DNA from: Aulostomus chinensis
Taxonomy: Eukaryota; Chordata; Actinopteri; Syngnathiformes; Aulostomidae
Length of the DNA stretch: 64,000 bases
Direction: 5' to 3'
Assembly (NCBI GenBank): GCA_037954235.1
Contig: JBBMOA010000016.1
Coordinates: 997,001 to 1,061,000 of the forward strand
Numbering within the stretch: the first letter of the stretch is position 1; every line of letters begins with the position of its first letter. The position numbers and the translations under genes are program-made. The notes beneath the pieces were generated by a model that saw only the letters and a list, made by a program, of their open reading frames with translations, had not been told where the DNA came from and made no database searches. Shown piece by piece: positions 34,185 to 46,582 of this stretch.

Positions 34185-37141
34185 ATAACACAGTAGTGCT
34201 CAGTATCACAGTAGTGAACGGTATCACAGTAGTACTCAGTAACACAGTAGTGAACGGTATCACAGTAGTACTCAGTAACACAGTAGTACTCAGTAACACA
34301 GTAGTACTCAGTATCACAGTAGTACTCAGTAACACAGTAGTGAATGGCATCACAGTAGTACTCAGTAACACAGTAGTGAACAGTATCACAGTAGTACTCA
34401 GTAACACAGTAGTACTCAGTATCACAGTAGTACTCAGTAACACAGTAGTGAACGGTATCACAGTAGTACTCAGTATCACAGTAGTACTCAGTAACACAGT
34501 AGTGAACTGTATCACAGTAGTACTCAGTATCACAGTAGTACACAGTAACACAGTAGTGAACGGTATCACAGTAGTACTCAGTATCACAGTAGTACTCAGT
34601 AACACAGTAGTGAACGGTATCACAGTAGTACTCAGTATCACAGTAGTACTCAGTAACACAGTAGTGAACGGTATCACAGTAGTACTCAGTAACACAGTAG
34701 TGAACGGTATCACAGTAGTACTCAGTAACACAGCAGTACTCAGTAACACAGTAGTGAACGGTATCACAGTAGTACTCAGTATCACAGTAGTACTCAGTAA
34801 CACAGTAGTGAACGGTATCACAGTAGTACTCAGTATCACAGTAGTACTCAGTAACACAGTAGTGAACGGTATCACAGTAGTACTCAGTAACACAGTAGTG
34901 AACGGTATCACAGTAGTGAACGGTATCACAGAAGTACTCAGTAACACAGCAGTACTCAGTAACACAGTAGTGAACGGTATCACAGTACTACTCAGTATCA
35001 CAGTAGTACTCAGTAACACAGTAGTGAACGGTATCACAGTAGTACTCAGTGACACAGTAGTGAACGGTATCACAGTAGTACTCAGTAACACAGTAGTACT
35101 CAGTATCACAGTAGTACTCAGTAACACAGTAGTGAACAGTATCACAGTAGTACTCAGTAACACAGTAGTACTCAGTATCACAGTAGTACTCAGTAACACA
35201 GTAGTGAACGGTATCACAGTAGTACTCAGTATCACAGTAGTACTCAGTAACACAGTAGTGAACGGTATCACAGTAGTACTCAGTAACACAGCAGTACTCA
35301 GTAACACAGTAGTGAACGGTATCACAGTAGTACTCAGTATCACAGTAGTACTCAGTAACACAGTAGTGAACGGTATCACAGTAGTACTCAGTAACACAGT
35401 AGTACTCAGTATCACAGTAGTACTCAGTAACACAGTAGTGAACAGTATCACAGTAGTACTCAGTAACACAGTAGTACTCAGTATCACAGTAGTACTCAGT
35501 AACACAGTAGTGAACGGTATCACAGTAGTACTCAGTATCACAGTAGTACTCAGTAACACAGTAGTGAACGGTATCACAGTAGCACTCAGTAACACAGTAG
35601 TGAACGGTATCACAGTAGTACTCAGTAACACAGCAGTACTCAGTAACACAGTAGTGAACGGTATCACAGTAGTACTCAGTATCACAGTAGTACTCAGTAA
35701 CACAGTAGTGAACGGTATCACAGCAGTACTCAGTATCACAGTAGTACTCAGTAACACAGTAGTGAACGGTATCACAGTAGTACTCAGTATCACAGTAGTA
35801 CTCAGTAACACAGTAGTGAACGGTATCACAGTAGTACTCAGTAACACAGTAGTGAACGGTATCACAGTAGTACTCAGTAACACAGTAGTGAACGGTATCA
35901 CAGTAGTGAACGGTATCACAGTAGTACTCAGTAACACAGTAGTACTCAGTAACACAGTAGTACTCAGTAACACAGTAGTGAACGGTATCACAGTAGTACT
36001 CAGTAACACAGTAGTACTCAGTAACACAGTAGTGAACGGTATCACAGTAGTACTCAGTAACACAGTAGTGAACGGTATCACAGTAGTACTCAGTAACACA
36101 GCAGTACTCAGTAACACAGTAGTGAACGGTATCACATTAGTACTCAGTATCACAGTAGTACTCAGTAACACAGTAGTGAACGGTATCACAGTACTACTCA
36201 GTATCACAGTAGTACTCAGTAACACAGTAGTGAACGGTATCACAGTAGTACTCAGTATCACAGTAGTACTCAGTAACACAGTAGTGAACGGTATCACAGT
36301 AGTACTCAGTAACACAGTAGTGAACGGTATCACAGTAGTACTCAGTAACACAGCAGTACTCAGTAACACAGTAGTGAACGGTATCACAGTAGTACTCAGT
36401 AACACAGTAGTGAACGGTATCACAGTAGTACTCAGTAACACAGCAGTACTCAGTAACACAGTAGTGAACGGTATCACAGTAGTACTCAGTAACACAGCAG
36501 TACTCAGTAACACAGTAGTGAACGGTATCACAGTAGTACTCAGTAACACAGCAGTACTCAGTAACACAGTACTGAACGGTATCACAGTAGTACTCAGTAA
36601 CACAGCAGTACTCAGTAACACAGTAGTGAACGGTATCACAGTAGTACTCAGTATCACAGTAGTACTCAGTAACACAGTAGTGAACGGTATCACAGTAGTA
36701 CTCAGTAACACAGCAGTACTTAGTGACACAGTAGTGAACGGTATCACAGTAGTACTCAGTAACACAGTAGTGAACGGTATCACAGTAGTACTCAGTAACA
36801 CAGTAGTACTCAGTAACACAGTAGTGAACGGTATCACAGTAGTACTCAGTAACACAGCAGTACTCAGTGACACAGTAGTACTCAGTAACACAGTAGTACT
36901 CAGTAACACAGTAGTGAACGGTATCACAGTAGTACTCAGTAACACAGTAGTACTCAGTAACACAGTAGTGAACGGTATCACAGTAGTACTCAGTAACACA
37001 GTAGTGAACGGTATCACAGTAGTACTCAGTAACACAGTAGTGAACGGTATCACAGTAGTACTCAGTAACACAGTAGTACTCAGTAACACAGTAGTGAACG
37101 GTATCACAGTAGTACTCAGTAACACAGTAGTGAACGGTACT
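34185..37141. repeat. Giant 18-bp minisatellite (about 164 copies)
   Basis: 2.95 kb with a strict 18-bp period and three main unit types: ACTCAGTAACACAGTAGT, ACTCAGTATCACAGTAGT and GAACGGTATCACAGTAGT. They are arranged mostly in 36- and 54-bp higher-order groups. A CAGCAG variant recurs about a dozen times, almost always in the same neighbourhood. Units are very homogeneous, so the array is young or actively homogenised. As 18 is divisible by 3 and no unit contains a stop in certain frames, open frames of 985 codons (plus) and 1018 codons (minus) cross the array. Their translations are simple six-residue repeats (for example ITVVLS and NTVVNG) and are not credible proteins. Confidence 0.97.
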
Positions 37142-37319
37142 GTTTCTCCTTGAACACATCCAGAGTGAAGCTTCACATTCAGCTTCCAAACACATTTGCT
37201 TGTCTTGACCGTTCATGTAAAATCCAACTTGGCTCAAAAGAAGTGAACGCAGCATCGTTCGTCCAGTCCCTGGACGGAGGAGGGTGGCTGGAGATGTTTA
37301 TAGATGGATGGAAACCTGT

Positions 37320-37321
<2 letters not shown>

Positions 37322-37376
<55 letters not shown>
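37322..37376. repeat. (GT)n microsatellite
   Basis: About 27 uninterrupted GT dinucleotides. Confidence 0.95.
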
Positions 37377-37377
<1 letters not shown>

Positions 37378-37496
37378 CCAGAGAATAACAGGTCCTGGGG
37401 AAGAGAAGAGAGTGAGACCGAGGTGAGGAGGAAGCTTTTTGCAACCTGCCACCAGAGACATCAGTTTTCCTTCTCAGAGGGTTTCACTTGCTAGGA

Positions 37497-37498
<2 letters not shown>

Positions 37499-37564
<66 letters not shown>
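37499..37564. repeat. (GT)n(GA)n compound microsatellite
   Basis: About 15 GT dinucleotides pass into GA repeats with one GATA interruption. Confidence 0.95.
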
Positions 37565-38163
37565 CTTGTCAGCACCAGCAGGACTGACGGCTCCTCTGCT
37601 CTCTTCTACACCTCCCTGACATTCATCTTTCTTCTTCCTCAGATGTCATTTCATGTTGCATTTCTTCCCGTCTTCACTTCTTTTCCTCTTTGTCTTTGTT
37701 CTCTTTCCTTTAACCTGAAATGTGGAATTTCCTGAGGGGGAAGAGTTCTGGGCTTGTTGCAGTATTATGCTGAGAATTGTTCAAAATAACAAGTAAACAC
37801 TTCCAGCATGGAAACTGACAGAGTGCCCCCCCCCCCCCCCCCCCCCACCGCCTCACCTGTCTGTGCAGGTGATTTATCAGGCAGGTATCCTGGCTGCACG
37901 TCTGAGACTTCCTCCTCAGGTGAGGGGGGCAGCGTAGGTTTGACCTCTGACAGCAGAGGTCAACTCTGGTTTTAAAAGGCTGAGGTTCAGGTTTAACAGA
38001 ACTGATTTGACAAAAGGTTCACTTTTGTGCTTCTCTGCTCTCTTAAACAGGTGAAACCACCTGAGGAAGGCGCCGGCTTCTTTGCAAAACTGAGGAAGTG
38101 TTCTGAATTTGAATCAATGTTTCCTAAAAACTTGACTTCAAAATGGGCATGGATGGACAGATG
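37565..38163. other. Unique sequence with a poly(C) run
   Basis: A 21-base C run lies at 37826-37846. No gene seen. Confidence 0.5.
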
Positions 38164-38632
38164 CAGTGGTTGAAAGTATTTTTACTCAAGTACCTACATA
38201 CGATATTGAGGTATCTGTACTTTACTTGAGTATTTGCACTTTGGGGGACTTTGTACTTTTTACTTCCCTGCATTTATCTGAACCCACCAGTCACTCGTTA
38301 CTCTGCATAAAAACATCAGGCAAAAGCTGATTAAGGTGAAGAGGACAATGTACTTTCCAGTTTGAAGCCTGAAAGCTGCAAGACGACACAATCAGAGGAC
38401 GTGGCAGGAACGCACCCTCTGAGGCGATGCTCAGAGGTCAAAGGTTCCAGGACTGAAGGCTCCAAAACACTGCAACACACAAGCGTCCCTCCGAAGGTGG
38501 ACTTCACCTCTGAGTCAATTCAATCCCAAAGACTTCTTTACTTTTACTTGATTCTGAACGGAGCCTTTCTCCTTAACCAGAGTACTACAATACTGTATCT
38601 GGGAAGTAGTACTTTTACTTAAGTAAAGGAAA
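38164..38632 (+). mobile_element. CAGTGG-ended MITE of teleost type
   Basis: It begins CAGTGGTTGAAAGTA, then TTTACTCAAGTAC and TACTTGAGTATTTGCACTTT. It ends with TACTTTTACTTAAGTAAAGG. Near-palindromic TACTCAAGTA/TACTTAAGTA ends and a CAGTGGTGGAA start are typical of a very common non-autonomous teleost element (hAT-like by its CAGTG end; the superfamily is my inference). There is no transposase. The last roughly 20 bases of the right terminus are missing, replaced by a (CA)n array. Confidence 0.6.

Positions 38633-38684
<52 letters not shown>
38633..38684. repeat. (CA)n microsatellite at the MITE right end
   Basis: About 26 CA dinucleotides start inside the expected MITE terminus. Confidence 0.95.
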
Positions 38685-38686
<2 letters not shown>

Positions 38687-38763
38687 TAAATACGCTGCTC
38701 AGTTGTATTTGCTGTGCCTGTAAAAACCACAAACCACTCATGATACTGGAACAAACCATGAAC

Positions 38764-39250
38764 TTATAATAACTATTACACTGTCGTTACTCTAGATTAT
38801 CTTATAACTATTACACTGTCGTTACTCTAGATTATCTTAGAACTATTACACTGTCGTTACTCTAGATTATCTTAGAATAACTATTACACTGTCGTTACTC
38901 TAGATTATCTTATAACTATTACACTGTCGTTACTCTAGATTATCTTATAACTATTACACTGTCGTTACTCTAGATTATCTTATAACTATTACACTGTCGT
39001 TACTCTAGATTATCTTATAACTATTACACTGTCGTTACTCTAGATTATCTTATAATAACTATTACACTGTCGTTACTCTAGATTATCTTAGAATAACTAT
39101 TACACTGTCGTTACTCTAGATTATCTTATAATAACTATTACACTGTCGTTACTCTAGATTATCTTAGAATAACTATTACACTGTCGTTACTCTAGATTAT
39201 CTTATAACTATTACACTGTCGTTACTCTAGATTATCTTAGAATAACTATT
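38764..39250 (+). repeat. 35/38-bp minisatellite (13 copies)
   Basis: 13 units, each with ACTATTACACTGTCGTTACT then CTAGATTATCTTA. Units differ mainly by a 3-bp insertion (TAA or GAA) at the junction, giving 35- and 38-bp forms. Otherwise nearly identical. Confidence 0.95.
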
Positions 39251-40400
39251 TAGCGGCGCTGATGGAGGCTCCCAAACGAGGTTGGTGCCAGAGTCTTTGG
39301 ACCAATCACAGGCTTTTTCCTGAACAAACTAAATATAGTCCGAAGGTTCTGGGCGTGGTGGCGTTGGTTCCAGATCCATTAGGTCCGTATCCCGCCCATC
39401 GCACCTGAGTATCTCTGACAGGAAGTGCAGAAAAGCTTCACTGTCAATAATGTATTAAACAACATGTGAAAAGGAGAAGGGTGTACACGGGAGAGGACGC
39501 CATTAATAAAGGAACAGAGAGGTGTTTCTTCCTGAGCAGTAAATGCCACCACGTCTGGCACCGTGACGGTGCGGCGGGACAGAGCCAGAAAAGAAGAAAG
39601 GCCGTCAGAGAGGAAGGGAGTGGAGGAAATGATGCGGGCTCTCCAAGAGGCTTCACGGGTTTGAGTATTTGTCAAACATCAGAACGTCAGAGGGAGGAAG
39701 GATGCTGCAGCGGCGCTTCAGCCGATGAGGAGAAGATGCAGGGTGACAGGCAGACAGATAGATGGACACGCAGGTAGACGTGGCGCCAAATTGGTTGGTG
39801 GGAGGTAAACTGCACTCAGACGCAGGTCACGTCATCGCAAAGACAACATTTTTCAAGCAGCTCAAGCGGACCTGGGCAGGTCTACTCCCCCGAGATGGAT
39901 CTTCATCCTGAAGATGAATCTACACTCTCCTCCTCCTCGCTCCTCTGGGAGTTGCAGGCTGGCATAAAAAAAACATGGTTGGACACTCGGAGGCAAACAA
40001 ATCATTGCTTTCAGTAAAAGGTTACAAAAACGACATGAAGAAAGACGTAACAGCAACGATTTCTGTAAAATCATGACTCCAGTTCACACCCGCGGCGTGA
40101 CACCAACACCAATGTTCCACTCTTCTGCTAAAAAACTACAAATTCCAAACCACACAAGGGTTTTGCAAACACAAGTGTGGCGGTGCTGCGACTGGGCGGG
40201 AGAGCAGCTCTTCGTGTCACTCTTTCCGCCTCCACACTCACACATTTGTGCTCCACTACAAACATTCGACCCCTCACATGCAGCGTGACCTGGGTGACTG
40301 ATACGGCTGGTGTCTCCTCCTCCTCCACCTGATGGAGAGCTGCAGCAGCAGAGCTCAGTGGCTCCTCCACCTTCGCTCTCTCCCTCTCTCTCTCAAATTG
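39251..40400. other. Unique sequence, no gene supported
   Basis: Several short overlapping frames, none protein-like. Confidence 0.4.
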
Positions 40401-41330
40401 AAATTTAGCTCTGAGATTCAGACGCTATGACATCATCGCTGACATTTATCTCTCTACATACATAATTTGTGAATTATTCCGCTGCTGTCGCCTGAACCCG
40501 AGAGGGTTGCGTGTTTACGTTTGTGTTTGCTGCTAAAATTAAAATTGTTTCCTGTTAAAGGGTTTCGTGGGTTTGGTTTTGATATTTCATTTTTCACTTT
40601 TAGCCTTCTAGTTTTTGTGTAGAATTATCGTCAGCCTAGCATTTCTGTTACGATCATTATAATAATGAATATGTCTTTTATTTCTTGTGGGCATGAAGAG
40701 AAAAAACAGTTACTAGTTCGAGATTCTTTGACAAGCTTTACACTGCAGCCACCAAATAATTAAACTGATTTGCATCTCACGGCCTGATTGGTCGTTTTCT
40801 GTCCCTTTTCAGATTTTGTCCATGAGTTTTCAACAGTCTCTAAAATATTATTTGTCAACGATATAATTAAGCATTTTAGAGTTGATGGATGTTTCCATGA
40901 GGTTTTAATTAAGTCTACCTGAGAGTGTAGAAGTGGACCAGACTGGTACGGCTCTCCTCAGGTGCCTGCACCTCCTGCAGGATAATTACAGGTTTCTGTA
41001 AAAGCAGTTTACACAGATGAACTCCTCCGGGGAAACACGAGACCATGGAACACTAAAACTCACATTGCCATCAATTCCCAATGTTTATGCTACATTAGCT
41101 GCATCTCCATGGCTGGCTAATCTTCTCTGTTCTACAGCTGGAACACGCCATGAAAACTAAGTTGTATAAATGCTGCCAACACTCCCCCGGCTCTCCCGCC
41201 CGGAATAATGCTGCATATCAAATACACCAGCGCTTTTGGCAATTTAACCTTCATTTATAGTTTGAAAATGTGTGAAACACCGGCTGCATGCTACATTTAC
41301 TAGCAATAAAATGGATAAATTAGAAACTAT
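40400..41330. other. Low-repeat AT-rich sequence, possible conserved non-coding element
   Basis: No frames of note, no simple repeats, and a mixed AT-rich texture. It contains an octamer-like ATTTGCAT at about 40770 and stretches such as AATAATGCTGCATATCAAAT. It looks like enhancer-type conserved non-coding sequence, but without a comparison this is only an impression. Confidence 0.25.
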
Positions 41331-42930
41331 CTGAATGAGAAATGACACGAAACATTCTCACTGACAAGTAAGAGTATACAAGTGTTTATACAAGTTCACT
41401 TTCATTCTGTGGGAAACAACATTTGCACACTCAGGCTGGACTAAAACCTCAGAAATCTAAAAGAGGTGGTGTTTTCACGCCGTCTGCTGTGTGACAGCCT
41501 GCGAGATGTTTCACAGCAGACGAGATGATTGAACATCAAAAGAAAATACAAGGCGAAGGTGCTAAAACCAGAGGAGGGAGGAGAGGACGACACGGACGCA
41601 GCCGGAGGTCGTAAAGCTCGACACAAACCAGGATTAAAAGAGGCTCATTCAGTTTCTGTGAATATCTGCGAATCAACATTTGGTTGATTAAATCTTGAAC
41701 AGATCTTTCCCAGAATGTACTGGGTTGTCCCTCGGCCAACACTTCACCCTCCAGCAAGTTCAGGGAAAATCAGCCTCCAAGTTTTTGTGTAATCCTGCTT
41801 GAAGAAAATAAACTACAAGAAAAACGTGAGCTCCGCGGCGGCGACGGCGGGGGGGCAGACGGGCAGCAGAGTTCAGGATGACGACACCGGTGAGCGATGC
41901 AGGTACAAGAAGAGAAGAGGAGACAGGAGCAGGGTGTCTAACTTAAAAAGGATGAGAGTGGAACGAGTAAAGAAGCAAAAGGGTGTGAAATAGAGAAAGT
42001 GGAGAAACTGCCGGAAGCTACGGAGGCAACACACGCGGGGAGGTTTGCTGAGACGTGCGGCAGGACTCCTGCAAGCTGCGTGGAAATGAAGCCCTGTGCA
42101 GCAGAGCTCTTCTGGAATTCTAATCTACAGAGACAAGATGAGGAATCCAGAGCTGGAACACAGGCCGCCACATCGGGCTGGGCATCAAACGTACGTACTT
42201 TTAGCAGCTGGCAAACTGCTTTAATGCGACTGACAATCAAAGATGTTTTTCGATACCCGAAGACTAAATCTCCAAGTTGTGGTTTGTTTCGGAAATAAAA
42301 AGATTTCAATATGGTGGGAACCTGGAGTGTGACACTGCCAAGAAGAGCTGAAAGACTTCAAGGTTCCAGATGAGGTTCGTGTCTGGACGGGTCCCGTTCT
42401 CATCTCTGTCATTCATCGAAATCTGTCTGCTGGTTGTTGTTGTTTTTACACTTCAGCACTGAATGCCACATCACCTGGTTTTTGCTGACTGTCTCCAAAA
42501 AAAAAAAAAACACACAAAAAGAAATCCAACGGCTCGAAAGAAAGATGTCCTTTCTGGGTGGGAGGTGGAGTGGCGAGGTAAATCCCGACCTCCAAGCCTG
42601 CCAGTTCTCCCCTGGCGAGGGGCTCTTTCTGAGGGAGGAACACACCGTAAGAGAGGCTCATTCATGTGGAGCCTCAGGTGTCGCAGGCTGGTCGATATGT
42701 CACGAACACACAAGTGTGTGTAGAGACGGCCCTGAGGGGGGAGCACACGTGTGCAGGTAGCCTCAAACATACCACACACACTGCAGCTGGCATGCGCTCA
42801 GGTAGACGGGCAGAGAGACGGAGGCTTCCGGCACCAGAGCTCGGGACGACACACGGCGCCCATCGCCATCCGTCTTCATAGCAGCAGCATCTGCTCACGC
42901 CGGTGTCTGTCTCCACAATGTATGAGCGGG
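41331..42930. other. Unique sequence, no gene supported
   Basis: A 14-base A run lies at 42497-42510. The overlapping frames at 42434-42955 on both strands have no domain. Confidence 0.4.
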
Positions 42931-43260
42931 AGGTAATTGCTGTGCACGCCGCCATCCCAGTGACATTAACACATGATGGGGATTAAGTGACGTCCAACAC
43001 TGCAGCACCAATATTATCACGCTCCGCCCTCATTCAGACCCTCTCAGTAATGGCCGACGTTTCTTTTGTTGTTGTTGCATATTATTGCTCTTCTATAAAC
43101 CTTATAAATCGAGTCATTCCGAAGGCGACTTTCACGCGCCGCTTGCATGATAACTGGAGCTGTCATGGAGGCTGTCGACAGCTTTTTCAAGATAATTTTC
43201 ATTGCAGCCGCTGTGTGAAAGTGGATGCAGAACCAATAAAATGCCAGTGATGGTGGCTGC
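42930..43260. other. Possible conserved non-coding element
   Basis: A non-repetitive stretch free of simple repeats, with a CGCGCCGCTTGCATGATAAC core and balanced composition. It resembles developmental enhancer sequence. The evidence is texture only. Confidence 0.25.
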
Positions 43261-46005
43261 GGCGCTGGCTCAGGCCCGGTGGGCTCCCAGCTGCCCGCCA
43301 ATGAGGCTGAGTTTAGGTTCCGATGTCAGCTGACAAAAAGTCGACATCAGGACGTCTGATGCCAACGTCAATCACGAGGTCGTGTAGTAAACGGAGATGA
43401 ACGCCAACATATTCCAAATGTCATGAGGAGACATCCAATCCACGAACGGTAACCATGACAACCATTAAGTGACAAATTCAGATCGTGATGTTTCTGTCTG
43501 AGATTGGATTACAGATGAATTAACTCTGATGGGTAATTCTCCTTCGACCGAAAATGGTTTTGTTCAACGAACTGGATTTATTCTCATAAATAATCCCGTC
43601 ACATGTAGTCGATCACCCCCAAGTCATCATTCCTGCTAGAGATTACAATCAGATTACCGTGCAGTCTAGTGACTGTCACAGATTACATGCCAGTTACTTT
43701 CTTCATAAACGGACCACGCAATCCTGTCAAATGTGATGGGAGTCGTCACTGCCGAGGAGAACCGGTGGAACTCACCGGTTCTCACCCTCGTTTCCTCATC
43801 TTGCCAAAAACAAGCATTCATCCAGCGTTTTGCTGGTGGACGTTTCGGGGGTGGGGTTTGAGTGCCGGTGCTGTGGCGGCGAGGAGTGTGAGCCGCGTCG
43901 GGGAGCATTCTTACGTCATATCCAGCTGCTATCATTGGCATCCATCTCCTTTGTCCTGCATTGTGTGGTTATGTGACCTGACAATTAGCTGGTTTATCTG
44001 TGACAGAAGCCCCTCTTATCCTGTCCCTAACTCCGCCTTCTTGGCCCCATAATCTCCCTCCTTGTTCTCATCGCATCCCTCTTGTTGCCAGATGCACTAT
44101 TTTCTCCCAAAGCTATTTGTTATGGAGATAAATATGATGATTGATGGTGCGCCGGATCCTATTCTGAACGCTTTCCTCTGCTGCTTCTTTATCAGCGTAC
44201 TGTTGTCCTTCAACATCTTCATTACCGGGTTACTGAGAATGACGGCAGCTCAGCCGTTCAGCCTCCTCGCGCTCCATCACAACTCCAGCTCAGACTCTGG
44301 AACTCTCCGCAGTTACAGCGACTTATTTGTCTGCAGGTGAAGTTATTCAGCAGCGGAGGTTAAAAGCTGAGGCGTAAATGCAGGAATGTAAGATCATTAT
44401 GTGGCACATGCAGAAGTATCACTGACAATGTGGAGAACGCAGCAAGCTGCAAAGCGGCCGCAGGCGCCCAGGAGCAGGATAAATGGCGAGCCAGCCTCTC
44501 CTGTACGAGCCGTCAGGTCTGAGTGGTCGTTAGCGCTGAAGCTGCAGCGGGATGCTAATGAGAGCAGCGGCAGCCCCCGGTCTCCCACCGTAGCATCGCC
44601 TCAGCGGTGGACAACAGTCCTGAGGCGTCCTCTCAGCGGCTGCTTGACTCGTAACAGACCTGGCAGCAGCACGAAAAGAATTTCTGATGTCTAACAAATG
44701 AGAAGAGGCCTGATAAAATGGCAGATAAAGTTGCCACGGAGACAGCATGAGTCTACTAGCCTTTCGAAGGCAAGGAAGAACAGAGGGGCCAGCAAGGGTT
44801 GGCGTAGTCCCACTGAGGGTCGGATGCCACCAATCACATGACCTTGGGGCAGAGTTGACCATTTGGTGTCAGAAAGAAAGTCTGTGGAAAACCAAGTCTA
44901 GTCAGACTGTTTTGAAGAACATCTAAGTTTGGGTTTTGGAACCGATGAGTGTTTGGAACCCGGTTGAGTGGTCCAGTCTTAGTTTGACCCTTCCTCACTG
45001 CTTCTCGAGCTGATCTGGTTTCCTCCCTCTGAGGATGGGGCGCCTCCTGTTGCAGCGGACGGTTTATCCTGGAGTTAGCTGAAAGCGTCTCGTCCACAGA
45101 CGGCGAGGAGCGTGAGAAAGCCCCCGCGTTGGAGGATGAGGGATGAAAGCTTGTTGTAATGCTGAAGCAGGCGATCACATCTCATCTGGCTGGCGAACAT
45201 GCAATAAAAACAGCTCACATGATTCATCAGGAACATTTATTTCCCTGAGTCATGGTCGTCCTGGACTCACCGGAGTACTCGCTCACAGACTCCGACAGAC
45301 TCGCTGTGGGGGCGATGGAATCTAACCAGGCGTGTAATCGCAAGATTTCTACCAGAGGAATATTCACTTTAGCATCGGTGCGTTGCTTCATCTCTGTTAT
45401 CACTACACCCCCACTCCTCCTCCTCCAGCCAGCGCTCACCGGGCAGATGCTCTCACTTTCTAAAGTAAACATCAGCAGATGGAAATGGACCGGTTCTGTG
45501 TGTTTGCAGTGTGTATGTGTACTTCCCTTCCAGTCTTTTACTTATGCTGCACCATGCACCTCCCTCCCTCCTTGGATTTCCTTCCTTACGACAAATATCC
45601 CTTTCCAGTACACACACACGCACACACGCACTTTAATGGACCAAAGGGCTCCCATGTGTCCACGGGTGGAAAGCCAATCGTCCCGCCGTGCTGTTGCTGC
45701 ACTATGAAAAATACATGATGGAATGGAACACAAAACGCAGCTCATATCTACACAGTTGAATTCTTCTTAAGTTGGAAGACAACAAGCCGGGTTGACGGTG
45801 TGTTTTTCATCCCTTCATTCTGAGTCACTCAAAACTGAGAATCTGCCAATGTTGAGTCTTGATCCAAAGCTTGTATGTCCCTCGGTCCTGCAGTTTCCCA
45901 GTGTCCACTTCAAGTGCATCACAGTTCTTAAAGCGATCCGATGTTACAGGTGACAACTGCATTAAATCCAGCAAACCTTCCAATCCTGAGCACGCTCAGT
46001 ATCAC
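43261..46005. other. Low-repeat sequence, no gene supported
   Basis: It contains a perfect 11-bp hairpin at 43757-43783. The part at 44100-44440 again looks like conserved non-coding sequence. A 92-codon frame at 44062 (plus) and a 151-codon frame at 45252 (plus) lack recognisable domains. A CA-rich patch lies at 45609-45631. Confidence 0.35.
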
Positions 46006-46136
46006 CAGTGCTGGCTACTTCCTGTTAGCCCTCTGCTAACTTTAATAATGTTCAGTGTTTCTAGACCTTCCAAATGTTATCAGACCCAAAGGATCAAATG
46101 TTGACAGTGACATGAGTCATTTCTGAGGGTTGTGAG
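46006..46136 (+). mobile_element. Dispersed repeat, copy B
   Basis: It shares GCTGGCTACTTCCTGTTAGC, TCTGCT and ATGTTATCA in the same order and orientation as 18771-18925. Family unknown. Confidence 0.45.
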
Positions 46137-46582
46137 GCCCGAATCACCTTCCGTTCCACATCCTAGCAGAAACGACAGATGAGGTCATGGTCCGCACCCC
46201 AACTTCAAATAAAACAATCAGATTCAGATCAATGAACAATCCCGCCATCTGATTCCATCCTCCACAACCCTATCTCCATTTCTGCCTGTAGCTCTTCCTC
46301 TTTCATTCCACCTTGATCTTCTCTCCACTCTGGCCTGAATGCTGACCTTCCGGCAGGGAAATATCATCAATATTTAATTAAGTGATTATCTTTTTAGGAG
46401 CCAACACAGATAGGAAGCTTTACAGTTCGTGATAATCCTCTCGTCAAAACATGGCGTTACTGTCCACACACATTGTCAAACTAAGGTCATACTTTGTCCA
46501 TCCAAACTTGTCAGAGTTGACTGAAGCAATTCAGGCCTCTGTTTCCCCCCCATCTCCTGGGCTACAACTACTTGTGTCCTGT
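46137..46582. other. Unique sequence, nothing recognised
   Basis: No gene or element supported. Confidence 0.4.

Noticed and set aside
34120..37176. Open frames of about 1000 codons on both strands, superficially a giant repetitive beta-solenoid or surface protein
   Set aside because: They exactly cover the 18-bp array, exist on both strands and lack any non-repeat domain. The open frames follow from an 18-bp stop-free unit.
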